Assembly: GCA_030688135.1 (NCBI GenBank) | Contig: JAUYIW010000032.1 | Span: 1-33,060, forward strand | From: Candidatus Uhrbacteria bacterium | Lineage (GTDB): Bacteria > Patescibacteriota > Patescibacteriia > UBA9934 | Length of the DNA: 33,060 nt | Direction: 5' to 3' | Shown here: positions 20,205-26,943 of the stretch, piece by piece | Layout of the letters: each line of letters starts with the position of its first letter | Position numbering within the stretch: the stretch's first letter is position 1 | Program-made: the position numbers and the translations under genes | Notes under the pieces: generated by a model | Databases searched by the model: none | The model's input: the letters and a program-made list of their open reading frames with translations, nothing else | What the model was told of the DNA's origin: nothing

Positions 20205-20564
20205 ATGCGCTTTGAAGACGGCATGTGGTACGCCTTCCCGGTGGACTCCATTCCCTACTGGGGCACGCAAGATGAAGAGATCGGCGAGATAGACAAACCT
20301 CAACGGTTTGTTCGATTCTCAAGGGGCGTGCAGCTTACAACAAAGCAGCTCCAAAAAATGGAGCGTAGTGAAAGAGTGTCTCGACAAGCACTCGACATCG
20401 CTATTTGTAAGTTCCGCTTGCTTTGGGGATATACTCCACTTTGTTGCATGCGTTGCAGCGACCCGTGGTTTGAAGATCGTGTTGCGATCGATGACCTTCC
20501 CGTTTACCAGTGCCTCTTAGACTGGATCCGGCAGAGGGTCGTCAAGATCGAACAAGCGCGTTAG
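20205..20564 (+). CDS. Solitary hypothetical protein; frame may begin upstream at an AUC codon
   Basis: No family recognised. From the first ATG the product has 119 residues (MRFEDGMWYAFPVDSIPYWG at the start). It has a central basic helix (LQKMERSERVSRQALDIA) and a cysteine group CCMRCSDPW followed later by YQCL, possibly a metal site or thiol cluster. The ATG at 20205 has no ribosome-binding site. The frame is open back to a TGA at 20124, and the extra codons read as protein (DDLELLILM just before the ATG). GAGG at 20120-20123 would place the start at AUC 20130, giving 144 residues. Either this gene uses a rare AUC start or an ATG is misread. Promoter and terminator frame it as a single-gene unit. 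Confidence 0.65.
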   Translation: MRFEDGMWYAFPVDSIPYWGTQDEEIGEIDKPQRFVRFSRGVQLTTKQLQKMERSERVSRQALDIAICKFRLLWGYTPLCCMRCSDPWFEDRVAIDDLPVYQCLLDWIRQRVVKIEQAR

Positions 20565-20574
20565 CGTAATCGTT

Positions 20575-20604
20575 CTGACCTACTTCGGTGGGTCAGTTCT
20601 TTTT
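20575..20604 (+). terminator. Intrinsic terminator with CUUCGG-type loop
   Basis: CTGACC (20575-20580) pairs with GGTCAG (20591-20596) around TACTTCGGTG, followed by TTCTTTTT. The T run leads straight into the -35 of the next solitary gene. Confidence 0.8.
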
Positions 20605-20605
20605 A

Positions 20606-20634
20606 TTGACAAAATCATAAATTAATGATAGTCT
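20606..20634 (+). promoter_or_regulatory. Promoter of the solitary gene at 20666
   Basis: Perfect TTGACA (20606-20611), 17-bp spacer ending TGA, TAGTCT (20629-20634). It begins two bases after the previous terminator's T run, a tight head-to-tail cassette junction. Confidence 0.65.
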
Positions 20635-20665
20635 CGTTCTAGACATTTTCAACCTGGAGAGAAAA

Positions 20666-20911
20666 ATGCGACAGCTGGAACTTTTTACAAGAACACACAT
20701 CAGCGATCAGATTGAGCTACAGAAAATTCATGCCACCGAGCACCACGGCGAAAGCGGACAGGTTATTTCGCTCGACAATGCTCGCAGGAAACAAGCACTC
20801 CGAAAAATACTCAAGAGCTATGGACTCACAATCGAACAAGCGAGATGCCTCCCGCCTGAACGCGCAATCAAACTCGCGCTAGCGGTACAGCGCGAACTGC
20901 GCAAGGGCTAG
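20666..20911 (+). CDS. Solitary small hydrophilic protein, 81 residues
   Basis: Not recognised. The ATG follows GGAGAGAAAA, an excellent ribosome-binding site nearly identical to those of other solitary genes here. The protein starts MRQLELFTRTHISDQIELQK. It continues with a charged region and ends in two predicted helices, SLDNARRKQALRKILKSYG and PPERAIKLALAVQRELRKG, with a TIEQARCLP turn between. It is basic, has one cysteine, and shows no membrane segment or signal peptide. A small nucleic-acid- or protein-binding role would fit but nothing shows it. The unit has its own promoter and terminator. Confidence 0.65.
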   Translation: MRQLELFTRTHISDQIELQKIHATEHHGESGQVISLDNARRKQALRKILKSYGLTIEQARCLPPERAIKLALAVQRELRKG

Positions 20912-20921
20912 ACCCTACCTA

Positions 20922-20950
20922 AAACCCGCCTCGTAAAGGTGGGTTTACTA
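20922..20950 (+). terminator. Terminator of the 20666 gene
   Basis: AAACCCGCCT (20922-20931) pairs with AGGTGGGTTT (20937-20946), with one G-T wobble, around CGTAA. The T tract is short. Confidence 0.6.
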
Positions 20951-21542
20951 TTTCCAAAAGATATTTCGCATTTCACCATTTCGAATTGATTTACTCCGAG
21001 TATGAACTGCTGCCCAAGTTGATAATCGATAAAAAATCCATTCATCGCTAGATCACAAAGCTCCTCAGGATGACAGTGGTCGAGAAATTCTGGCCTCTTA
21101 TTCTAATCGTTATATACTTTTTACTCATTTAGTAGCTCAATTCTTGCACTGTAAAACCGCCGCCTTTCCGAGCACGCCCGGCTTTGGTAGGGCAGGAGTC
21201 AGGAAATAGCATTTTTAACCCTTTCATAACAAAAATCAAGATCTACGTCTTGAAAATATATAATGCAAGGTGTCCAAAATGCCCTGACGTATGCCTGACC
21301 TAATGCCGGGCGAGCCTGCCTGCCGGCAGGCAGGCTCAGGATGACAGCAACTAGAAGATTTCTCCTCGCGACCTACAGACTCGTCGAAATGGTAACTTTC
21401 TACTTATTAAATAGATCAAACAAATCCTAACCTGGCAGATTAGATGACTCCTCCACCCAAATTGCGTATGATCCCAAACGACCTTGTCGAAATGGTATTT
21501 TTTTTGCCTCCTCCCACTTCTTTCCCTTTTTTTCACCTCATC
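20951..21542. other. Gene-free stretch with dispersed repeats
   Basis: No credible gene in about 590 bp. CTCAGGATGACAG at about 21065 and the palindrome GCCTGCCTGCCGGCAGGCAG (from 21314) followed by GGCTCAGGATGACAG belong to the repeat type also found at the end of alaS. GTCGAAATGGTA occurs twice (about 21383 and 21487), each after GACC- or CT-rich sequence. The short minus-strand frame at 21351-21536 spans these repeats and has no protein-like pattern. Confidence 0.5.
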
Positions 21543-21788
21543 TCACACTCTCTTGATTCTCTTCACGATATGAGTCCAGCCACAACTTGAGCATGTTAGT
21601 GTTATTAGCTTTTCCTCAATATCAACTTTAACAGGTACACCACAAGACCGATTTGGACAAGTAACAATGTCTGAGTACCTATCTATACCACGTGATAATT
21701 TATCTAAAATCTTTTCCTCTATTTCCAGAGTATATTCATTTTGTTTACGATATTTTTCAGTCTTTTCTTTATACTCAGGGTTTGTCAT
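21543..21788 (-). CDS. Small zinc-ribbon protein, 81 residues
   Basis: The N-terminal 40 residues are a charged helix (MTNPEYKEKTEKYRKQNEY onward). The C-terminal half has a four-cysteine zinc ribbon: Cys44-Pro-Asn-Arg-Ser-Cys49 and Cys69-Ser-Ser-Cys72, the latter within LTCSSCGWTH. No membrane segment. The family is not recognised. The ATG is 2 bp beyond the stop of a 40-residue membrane peptide on the same strand, so the two are probably cotranscribed. Confidence 0.72.
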   Translation of the reverse strand: MTNPEYKEKTEKYRKQNEYTLEIEEKILDKLSRGIDRYSDIVTCPNRSCGVPVKVDIEEKLITLTCSSCGWTHIVKRIKRV

Positions 21789-21790
21789 AT

Positions 21791-21913
21791 CTAAAAATGA
21801 AAAATTTCTGGATAAACTCTATACGCAGCTAACAGAAAAATAATAGTGATTACTATCACGGATAGTACTGCTACTAGACGCCATATGTTAAAACTTTTTG
21901 GTGTGTCCTCCAT
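21791..21913 (-). CDS. 40-residue single-pass membrane peptide
   Basis: This short frame reads MEDTPKSFNIWRLVAVLSVI followed by VITIIFLLAAYRVYPEIFHF. It has a polar N-terminus and one membrane segment at about residues 13-30. It is close upstream of the zinc-ribbon gene (2-bp gap) and sits behind an extended -10 promoter. There is no strong ribosome-binding site. Its clear topology and operon position argue for a real small gene; the function is unknown. Confidence 0.5.
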   Translation of the reverse strand: MEDTPKSFNIWRLVAVLSVIVITIIFLLAAYRVYPEIFHF

Positions 21914-21931
21914 ATAATCTTTGTTGGAGTT

Positions 21932-21940
21932 ATTATATCA
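21932..21940 (-). promoter_or_regulatory. Extended -10 promoter for the membrane peptide/zinc-ribbon pair
   Basis: Minus strand TGATATAAT with a perfect TATAAT at 21932-21937, 18 bp before the ATG. The -35 is weak. Confidence 0.5.
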
Positions 21941-22036
21941 CGGTTACAATCAATCCAAAAAAAGGACGAGCAAAACGCCCATACTTTCTTATACCTGTCG
22001 TTCTGTACTACTTACTACTAACTTCTTACTCCGCGA

Positions 22037-22456
22037 TTATTTAAACATCTTCCATGTTGGTCGCATAAACAAATATGTAGCAAGCGGGCCAAGAAGACCA
22101 AGAAGTGACGATCCAACGCCTAAGCCACTAACAATATTTATGATTACAGCAAGCGCTGCTACTACAAGCATTCCGTAAAAACCCATTAACTTCCACTTAA
22201 ATAACATTACAATAAAAACAATATTCGCAGCTGAGAAAATTGCCAACACATAACTAGCCCATGCTGGAATTATCATCATGACTTCTGTTGACGATGGAGC
22301 CGCAAGATTACCAATAAATCCTAAAACTGCGCCGATTAGAATTAAAACAAGCCATGCTGTAAGCCAAAAACCACGTTGACTCTTTCCTTCGGGTTTTGAC
22401 ATAGCCCCAGCTGGCCTGCCTGACATCTGGCTAGACTCTGGATTTAAACTATCCAT
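22037..22456 (-). CDS. Four-segment membrane protein, unknown
   Basis: The 139-residue product has a polar N-terminal tail of about 28 residues (MDSLNPESSQMSGRPAGAMS and so on). Four hydrophobic segments follow at about 30-52, 60-82, 88-108 and 113-132, and a short basic end (RPTWKMFK). It has no recognised motif. Many CPR genomes carry such small polytopic proteins next to membrane or cell-wall genes, but nothing here points to a function. It is separated by short gaps from the genes on either side on the same strand. Confidence 0.72.
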   Translation of the reverse strand: MDSLNPESSQMSGRPAGAMSKPEGKSQRGFWLTAWLVLILIGAVLGFIGNLAAPSSTEVMMIIPAWASYVLAIFSAANIVFIVMLFKWKLMGFYGMLVVAALAVIINIVSGLGVGSSLLGLLGPLATYLFMRPTWKMFK

Positions 22457-22485
22457 AAAAAAAATTATTAACTTATGTGACTAAA

Positions 22486-22938
22486 TCATACCATGTTAGC
22501 GAAATACGCAATAGAACCGTAGAGCTCAATTGACTTCATGCCTAATATTTCTTCACGGGACTCAATATTGGGAATCTTATTCAATAAATAAATTGGCTTC
22601 CCCAAATGAAACGCTAAGCCCATCTCGAGCAACGTATTTGCTCCTATGTAACTCTGAATCCCACGCTTATCTTCATTCGCCACCAATATTACGTCTGCCC
22701 ATTCAACTTTTTTAAAATGACTTCGCATTGCCTCGCTTTTCCTTTGCCAAATCCAACTATCGTCATTTGCTTCTTTCTTTCGCTGCGTATAATAGTCAAG
22801 CACAGAGATCATTTGACCGTGATCGTCTTCAATCATCGACGGCGGCAACTTCACCTCATGTCCAAACGATTCTAACTCTGCGCAGATTTCCTGCATACGA
22901 TTATAAAATGCAATGCTACCGCAAAGAGTAATTTTCAT
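22486..22938 (-). CDS. Nucleoside 2-deoxyribosyltransferase-like protein
   Basis: These enzymes break or exchange the N-glycosidic bond of deoxynucleosides or nucleotides. The 150-residue protein has the family layout: an opening strand KITLCGSIAF, a central ADVILVANEDKRGIQSYIG (about 81-99), and the signature GANTLLEMGLAFHLGKPIYLL, in which Glu104 matches the catalytic nucleophile. It is one base from the NUDIX gene, and both would act on nucleotides, so a shared nucleotide-salvage or pool-cleaning role is likely. It could also be a non-enzymatic member of the wider family that senses nucleotide ligands. Confidence 0.8.
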   Translation of the reverse strand: MKITLCGSIAFYNRMQEICAELESFGHEVKLPPSMIEDDHGQMISVLDYYTQRKKEANDDSWIWQRKSEAMRSHFKKVEWADVILVANEDKRGIQSYIGANTLLEMGLAFHLGKPIYLLNKIPNIESREEILGMKSIELYGSIAYFANMV

Positions 22939-22939
22939 A

Positions 22940-23350
22940 TTATTTGAATGGCGAATACCCAGTTAACAAAAGATTCTCATTGGAAAGAAGTAGCGGTTCT
23001 GGTAGATCACCCCAATCAAACCAATGCCAGCCTTCGCATTTATGAGGTTCGCAATTTTGTACTTCCCCGCTCTTCCAATCAGCGACCATCCAAACAGTTA
23101 TGTAGTGAACGCCTTCTTCATGGCCACAATCATTTGTTGTATGAACGTGCCTAATATTGTCAATTTCGACTCCTGCCTCTTCCATTGTTTCCCGCCGAGC
23201 GCATTGCTCAAAAGATTCAAACCACTCTAAATGACCTCCTGGAGTTGACCACTTACCACCGCCAGCACCAATTCTTTTACCAAACAAAACCATGCCGTCT
23301 TTAACGATTAGTACTCCAACACCGACCTTTGGACGTCGACTCTCATCCAT
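22940..23350 (-). CDS. NUDIX hydrolase
   Basis: NUDIX enzymes cleave nucleoside diphosphates linked to another group. The 136-residue protein has a complete NUDIX box at 39-61 (Gly39, Glu45, Arg53-Glu54, Glu57-Glu58, Gly60), inside GGHLEWFESFEQCARRETME. The pattern VGVGVLIVKDGMVLFGKRIG with GGKWSTPGGHLE resembles the MTH1/NUDT15-like branch that acts on modified (d)NTPs. It lies 1 bp from the deoxyribosyltransferase-like gene and 3 bp after the CYTH gene, so all three appear to be one transcript concerned with nucleotides or phosphates. Confidence 0.93.
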   Translation of the reverse strand: MDESRRPKVGVGVLIVKDGMVLFGKRIGAGGGKWSTPGGHLEWFESFEQCARRETMEEAGVEIDNIRHVHTTNDCGHEEGVHYITVWMVADWKSGEVQNCEPHKCEGWHWFDWGDLPEPLLLSNENLLLTGYSPFK

Positions 23351-23353
23351 AAA

Positions 23354-23866
23354 CTATAAAGCTTTATAATATTTTAGCACGTCTCCACCAGTCCAAGGCT
23401 TTGCGTCATCACGACTAAATCCAAGCTTTTCCACCCACTCAAAGACCGCCTGTTCATCTTTACCTTCTATTTCCATTAACGTAGGAACTCCTGGGATTGT
23501 ATCGAACTCAAATAACACGCCTTCCAAAGAATAAGATAAACGATGCTTCTTATAACTATCAACTTCTGCATAGTCTAGCCTACCCATAATCTCCTTCATG
23601 ATCTCAAAATTATCAACGCTTACCTGAAGCTCTTCTTCAATTTTAACACCCTTTTTACTAATCTTGTGTTTGAAAGTGAGTTCATTAGTCTCTCCCTTTG
23701 TTCTCAACCGAAGTCTGTAATCCTGATTTTTTAGAGAGCGACTCGCAGTGTCATAATATATTACATCCATGTCTCCTTCAAAAAATTTCTTTGCCCCTAA
23801 AGCTAAAAGCTTAGCTACAACATCATCAACATTTACTTCTAGAATTTTTACTTCTACTTCTTTCAT
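23354..23866 (-). CDS. CYTH-domain phosphatase/cyclase family protein
   Basis: CYTH proteins bind triphosphates in a metal-dependent beta tunnel; members include class IV adenylate cyclases, thiamine-triphosphatases and inorganic triphosphatases. The 170-residue protein has the diagnostic ExExK at residues 3-7 (EVEVK). It also has YYDT near 37-40, the RLRLRTKG strand, ELTFKHKISKKGVKIEEE in the middle, and the late LMEIEG motif. The pattern closely resembles the CyaB/ThTPase-like bacterial branch. Substrate is not decidable by eye. It leads the nucleotide gene trio and is transcribed away from era; its upstream region is a repeat that places TATAAG eight bases before the ATG. Confidence 0.9.
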   Translation of the reverse strand: MKEVEVKILEVNVDDVVAKLLALGAKKFFEGDMDVIYYDTASRSLKNQDYRLRLRTKGETNELTFKHKISKKGVKIEEELQVSVDNFEIMKEIMGRLDYAEVDSYKKHRLSYSLEGVLFEFDTIPGVPTLMEIEGKDEQAVFEWVEKLGFSRDDAKPWTGGDVLKYYKAL

Positions 23867-23892
23867 AGTGATAGCTTATAGGTTTTAGGTGT

Positions 23893-24059
23893 TACCACCT
23901 TTCGCCAAGCTGAAGGTGGTCCGCCCACGTTCTGCGTGGCGGAGGGATTAGGCTCGCGTAGGGGCAACCCAATGTGGTTGCCCGGTGGGTATTAGGTTTT
24001 ACCACCTTTCGCAAAACCGTTGGTGGTCCGCCTACGTTATGTGTGGCGGAGGAATCACC
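23893..24059. repeat. Multi-hairpin repeat, copies A (full) and B (partial)
   Basis: Copy A (23893-23984) contains three successive hairpins: ACCACCTT/AAGGTGGT, CCGCC-ACG/CGTGGCGG and GGCAACC/GGTTGCC. It is almost identical (about two mismatches in 91 bp) to the reverse complement of 24979-25069. Copy B (23997-24059) repeats the first two hairpins in the same orientation with more changes. Both are preceded by TTAGGTTTT-type sequence. Confidence 0.85.
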
Positions 24060-24303
24060 AAATGCCGAGTGTGATCGGAAGGCGGAAGCAGTTTCTTTCC
24101 TCCATTTCTTTGCTGCTTCAAAGAAATAGGGCCTGGGGGTTTGGGGGACGGAGTACCCCCATTGGTTAATCGAGATGTGTAGGAGTTGGGTTACAGAACC
24201 CTTTTGACAAGAGGGCGTGGAACCCCCGCCCCTACGGTTAGGATAATAACTCCGTTGTGACTTTAGACTTTCGGCCTCCTTAGTGTGCCTCATACTCGTA
24301 TAT
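24060..24303. other. Gene-free stretch between repeat B and the cassette promoter
   Basis: It contains GC-rich inverted fragments (CTTTGCTGCTTCAAAGAAAT, GGGGGTTTGGGGG, GGAGTACCCCCA) but no convincing gene. The minus-strand frame 23892-24329 crosses the repeats and is low-quality. Base composition differs from neighbouring genes, suggesting imported or repeat-derived DNA. Confidence 0.4.
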
Positions 24304-24332
24304 TTGACAAATTCGATAATTTGCTGCATTAT
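24304..24332 (+). promoter_or_regulatory. Promoter of the solitary gene at 24380
   Basis: Perfect TTGACA (24304-24309), 17-bp spacer, CATTAT (24327-24332). One base later a TGC-ATTATC reading also fits an extended -10. Confidence 0.6.
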
Positions 24333-24379
24333 CTTCTTGCGCCGGGAAACGCCACATCAAACCATTAGAAAAGAGAAAA

Positions 24380-24895
24380 ATGAAGGTCTTCCTTTTTTAC
24401 CTCGCAGATCGCGATTTCTTCAACTGTTGCCTAGCGCACATAGGGGGCCAAAAGTTCAAAACCAAGGGATACGATCCATGTCGAATGGACAAGATCATTG
24501 ACGCTCGCTACAGAAGACGGGGCTATCAAGTATATTGGTTACTACTAGGTAGGCCAAATAACAAGGCTATACCTTTTCTCGACAGATTCCCTGACCAGCT
24601 GAGTCCAGCGGATGAAGACGTCATCATCCCTGCTGGAATCTGCTTCCGTAGCCTCACATTACAACGCATAAAGCCAAAGCCTAGCTATGTGCTAAAGCAA
24701 CTTCCACGACCAACGTCACACCTAGTACTTGGTGGTTTTCACAGATATGAATGCGTGGAGCAGTTTGCAACGTCCGCAAGGGTCTCTGGCGTGAACACCG
24801 ACATCGACGACGACCTTACCGACCAATTCTTCAGAATCACAAATGAACAGGGAGAAATCCCGCTGATTCGTCAAGAAATTCGCCCTGTTTACTGA
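24380..24895 (+). CDS. Solitary hypothetical protein inside an inverted-repeat-flanked cassette
   Basis: The 171-residue protein starts MKVFLFYLADRDFFNCCLAH. It has a basic middle (IDARYRRRGYQVYWLLLGRP) and a later stretch GGFHRYECVEQFATSARVSG followed by NTDIDDDLTDQFF. This stretch faintly recalls the cysteine-bearing loop and following strand of isochorismatase-like hydrolases (G, then C, then a D-rich strand). The resemblance is weak and I do not assign a function. AAGAGAAAAATG is the ribosome-binding region. The gene has its own promoter and terminator and is enclosed by 91-bp inverted repeats, between the CYTH gene and era. Confidence 0.65.
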   Translation: MKVFLFYLADRDFFNCCLAHIGGQKFKTKGYDPCRMDKIIDARYRRRGYQVYWLLLGRPNNKAIPFLDRFPDQLSPADEDVIIPAGICFRSLTLQRIKPKPSYVLKQLPRPTSHLVLGGFHRYECVEQFATSARVSGVNTDIDDDLTDQFFRITNEQGEIPLIRQEIRPVY

Positions 24896-24905
24896 CAGGC
24901 ACTTA

Positions 24906-24934
24906 CTGTCGTACTTGCGACAGTTTTCTTTTTT
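24906..24934 (+). terminator. Terminator of the cassette gene
   Basis: CTGTCG (24906-24911) pairs with CGACAG (24918-24923), followed by TTTTCTTTTTT. Confidence 0.85.
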
Positions 24935-24978
24935 CACGATTTGAGCTATGGTGGAGTCCATAATACCTATATTCTACC

Positions 24979-25069
24979 TGGCAACCACATTGGGTTGCCA
25001 CTACGCGAGCCTAATCCCTCCGCCACGCAGAACGTGGGCGGACCACCTTCAGCTTGGCGAAAGGTGGTA
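24979..25069. repeat. Multi-hairpin repeat, copy C, inverted relative to A and B
   Basis: Reverse complement of 23893-23984 with about two differences. With copy A it encloses a unit of roughly 1.2 kb that holds one gene. The repeat's outer end (GGTGGTAAAACC) runs into TATAAC, which is the -10 candidate for era. Confidence 0.85.
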
Positions 25070-25080
25070 AAACCTATAAC
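25054..25080 (+). promoter_or_regulatory. Candidate era promoter formed at the repeat edge
   Basis: TATAAC (25075-25080) lies seven bases before the era ATG. TTGGCG (25054-25059), inside repeat copy C, is a possible -35 at a short 15-bp spacing. There is no Shine-Dalgarno before era, in keeping with a leaderless message. Confidence 0.4.
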
Positions 25081-25087
25081 CTAACCT

Positions 25088-25945
25088 ATGAAATCAGGAT
25101 TTGCGGTCATGATTGGCCGATCAAACGTTGGAAAATCAACTTTACTTAACTCCCTTGTTGGCACAAAAGTGGCAATTACAACTCCAAAGCCACAAACCAC
25201 TCGCAAGCCAGTTCAAGGAGTGCTCACAACTGACGAAGGTCAGGTTGTTTTTGTGGATACTCCTGGAGTAATGCAAAAAGCAAGAGATCCACTTACAAAA
25301 AAATTATTGCAATGGGTTGAAGATTCACTAAGAGATATTGAAGTAATACTTTATGTTGTCGATCCTACTCGTCCAATTGGAAATGAGGAAAAGAAAGCAA
25401 TGCAGTTAATAGCAGGTGTTCAAAAACCAAAACTACTCGTAATTAATAAAATCGATGAAAAATCATCAAATAGAAACATAGCCTTTTATAGAGATCTTTT
25501 TAATAACGATACCTTTGACGCAATGGTTGAAGTTTCAGCGATTCGAGGAACAAATTTGGATCTTATAAAGCGTTGGATTTTTGAAAACTTACCCGAAGGA
25601 GAATTAATGTATCCAGAAAGTGACATTTCAAATATGCGGAAAGAGGAGCAAATCGCTGAACTCATTCGTGAAAAACTATTTCTGCGTTTGCGCCAAGAAG
25701 TTCCCTACTCTACTCATGTTGAGGTAGAAGAGATTGACCAGCGAAAAAATGGAGTTGTCTATATTAAGGCAGTTATATACACAACAGACGAAAGATATAA
25801 AAGTATGATAATCGGAAAAGAAGGACGCGGTATTTCCGAAATCGGACGCGCAACGCGTAATGAACTTGAAGCTGTAACGCAACAAAAATTCTACCTAGAT
25901 CTTAATGTCCAGGTAGATTCTAGATGGCTTGATCGACTTGTTTAG
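25088..25945 (+). CDS. era: GTPase Era
   Basis: Era is a GTPase with a KH domain that binds the 3' end of 16S rRNA and helps 30S maturation. The 285-residue protein has G1 GRSNVGKS (10-17; usual form GRPNVGKS), switch region TTPKPQTTR, G3 DTPG (57-60), G4 NKID (120-123) and the G5-like SAIRG. The C-terminal KH domain contains IIGKEGRGISEIGRATR and ends QVDSRWLDRLV. Length is slightly below the usual 295-300. Its start abuts a repeat edge with a -10-like TATAAC. Its TAG stop directly touches the stop codon of the convergent thioredoxin-like gene, with no spacer. Confidence 0.95.
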   Translation: MKSGFAVMIGRSNVGKSTLLNSLVGTKVAITTPKPQTTRKPVQGVLTTDEGQVVFVDTPGVMQKARDPLTKKLLQWVEDSLRDIEVILYVVDPTRPIGNEEKKAMQLIAGVQKPKLLVINKIDEKSSNRNIAFYRDLFNNDTFDAMVEVSAIRGTNLDLIKRWIFENLPEGELMYPESDISNMRKEEQIAELIREKLFLRLRQEVPYSTHVEVEEIDQRKNGVVYIKAVIYTTDERYKSMIIGKEGRGISEIGRATRNELEAVTQQKFYLDLNVQVDSRWLDRLV

Positions 25946-26206
25946 CTACTCGCCCTTTGCCCAAGCAACCAAAGCGTCGTAATCAGACGAACCACATAAA
26001 AACTTCTTTGAGTCAGTATTGTAGAAAAATGGAACGCCTCCGCAAAGTCCGGTATCGTACTCTTCCATCTTTTTGGCGTTTTCATCACTATTCCACACCT
26101 CGAACTTCTCTACATTAACCTTATTTTCCTTTTCCATTTTTTCAACTAAAGGTATCATTTCGATACAATGCGGACATGTTTCGCCAAAAAATTCAAGTAA
26201 AGACAT
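25946..26206 (-). CDS. Minimal thioredoxin/glutaredoxin-like protein
   Basis: At 86 residues this is a bare redox fold. It has the active-site CPHC at 11-14 (FFGETCPHC), a probable cis-proline at 59 (GVPFF) and an extra cysteine at 55. It has no signal peptide, so it should act in the cytoplasm, perhaps as a thioredoxin- or glutaredoxin-like reductant. The stop is immediately next to that of convergent era. The start shares an AT-rich divergent promoter region with the FecR-like gene (TATAAC nine bases before the ATG). Confidence 0.85.
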   Translation of the reverse strand: MSLLEFFGETCPHCIEMIPLVEKMEKENKVNVEKFEVWNSDENAKKMEEYDTGLCGGVPFFYNTDSKKFLCGSSDYDALVAWAKGE

Positions 26207-26242
26207 AGTGTGTAAGTTATAATATCAAATTAGAAGATACAA

Positions 26243-26806
26243 ATGGAACGCATAAATTCTACCACATTGATGCTGATCTTGACCATTACAATGCTGTCAG
26301 CCGTGCTTTTAGTTGGGAATCGGTTTGATGCAAAGTGGGCAGGAGGCGAAGGCTACGAAGCTCATGCTACTGCAATCGTTAATGATAATCTGTATTCTCG
26401 AGGTGAAATAATTTCAAGTGGAGACGAATGGCTGGAAGTTAATTTCGATAATACTAAGATTTTGATGTATAAAGACTCTGAAATCAAGCTTGTCGACGGT
26501 CGACCGAATAAACTAGAAGTTTCACTTATTCAAGGCAGGATTGTAGTAATTGGAAATCTAACTGTGAGCACACGTGACGTTCGCACAGTAGTAGATGGAA
26601 CGGCATCGATTGTGCATTATAGCTGGCTTGATCAGATCGAAATTGTAAGCATTGATGGTTCGCTAAAACTTTACCGAGATGACCGCATTGAAGACTTTTC
26701 AGGAAAGGCACTTCAAACAGCAACACTATCGCCATATACCGATGAAGAAATCGATTTTGACGCTTCCACATCTTCGGCATCGGATTTTTACGACTGGGCA
26801 TTGTAG
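26243..26806 (+). CDS. FecR-like domain membrane-anchored protein
   Basis: The 187-residue product has a short N-terminus and a membrane segment at about residues 8-25 (TLMLILTITMLSAVLLVG). A beta-rich exported domain follows. The stretch SRGEIISSGDEWLEVNFDNTKILMYKDSEIKL with LIQGRIVV and VVDGTASIVHY corresponds to FecR domains, where such strands form a beta helix. FecR proteins elsewhere relay signals to sigma factors, but CPR genomes often carry FecR-like domains without that partner, and none is seen here. The C-terminus is acidic and serine-rich. TATAAT at 26218-26223 is its likely -10. Confidence 0.78.
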   Translation: MERINSTTLMLILTITMLSAVLLVGNRFDAKWAGGEGYEAHATAIVNDNLYSRGEIISSGDEWLEVNFDNTKILMYKDSEIKLVDGRPNKLEVSLIQGRIVVIGNLTVSTRDVRTVVDGTASIVHYSWLDQIEIVSIDGSLKLYRDDRIEDFSGKALQTATLSPYTDEEIDFDASTSSASDFYDWAL

Positions 26807-26859
26807 CCTACCTTCACTACTAGTCCCGAGCCAATAACTAGCCATAGCATAGCGCCAGC

Positions 26860-26888
26860 TTGACATTCTGGCATTTTTTTGATACCTT
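26860..26888 (+). promoter_or_regulatory. Promoter of the solitary gene at 26944
   Basis: Perfect TTGACA (26860-26865), 17-bp spacer with a T tract ending TGA, then TACCTT (26883-26888). The spacer resembles that of the 20.2 kb gene (T-rich, ending in TGATA). Confidence 0.6.
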
Positions 26889-26943
26889 AGGCCCTCGATT
26901 AAAATCGTGGTCGAGAAACAAAACAACCAGAAGCGGAGGGAAA

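Noticed and set aside
23892..24329. Minus-strand open frame of 145 codons
   Set aside because: It crosses repeat copies A and B and the cassette promoter; its composition follows the hairpins rather than a protein.
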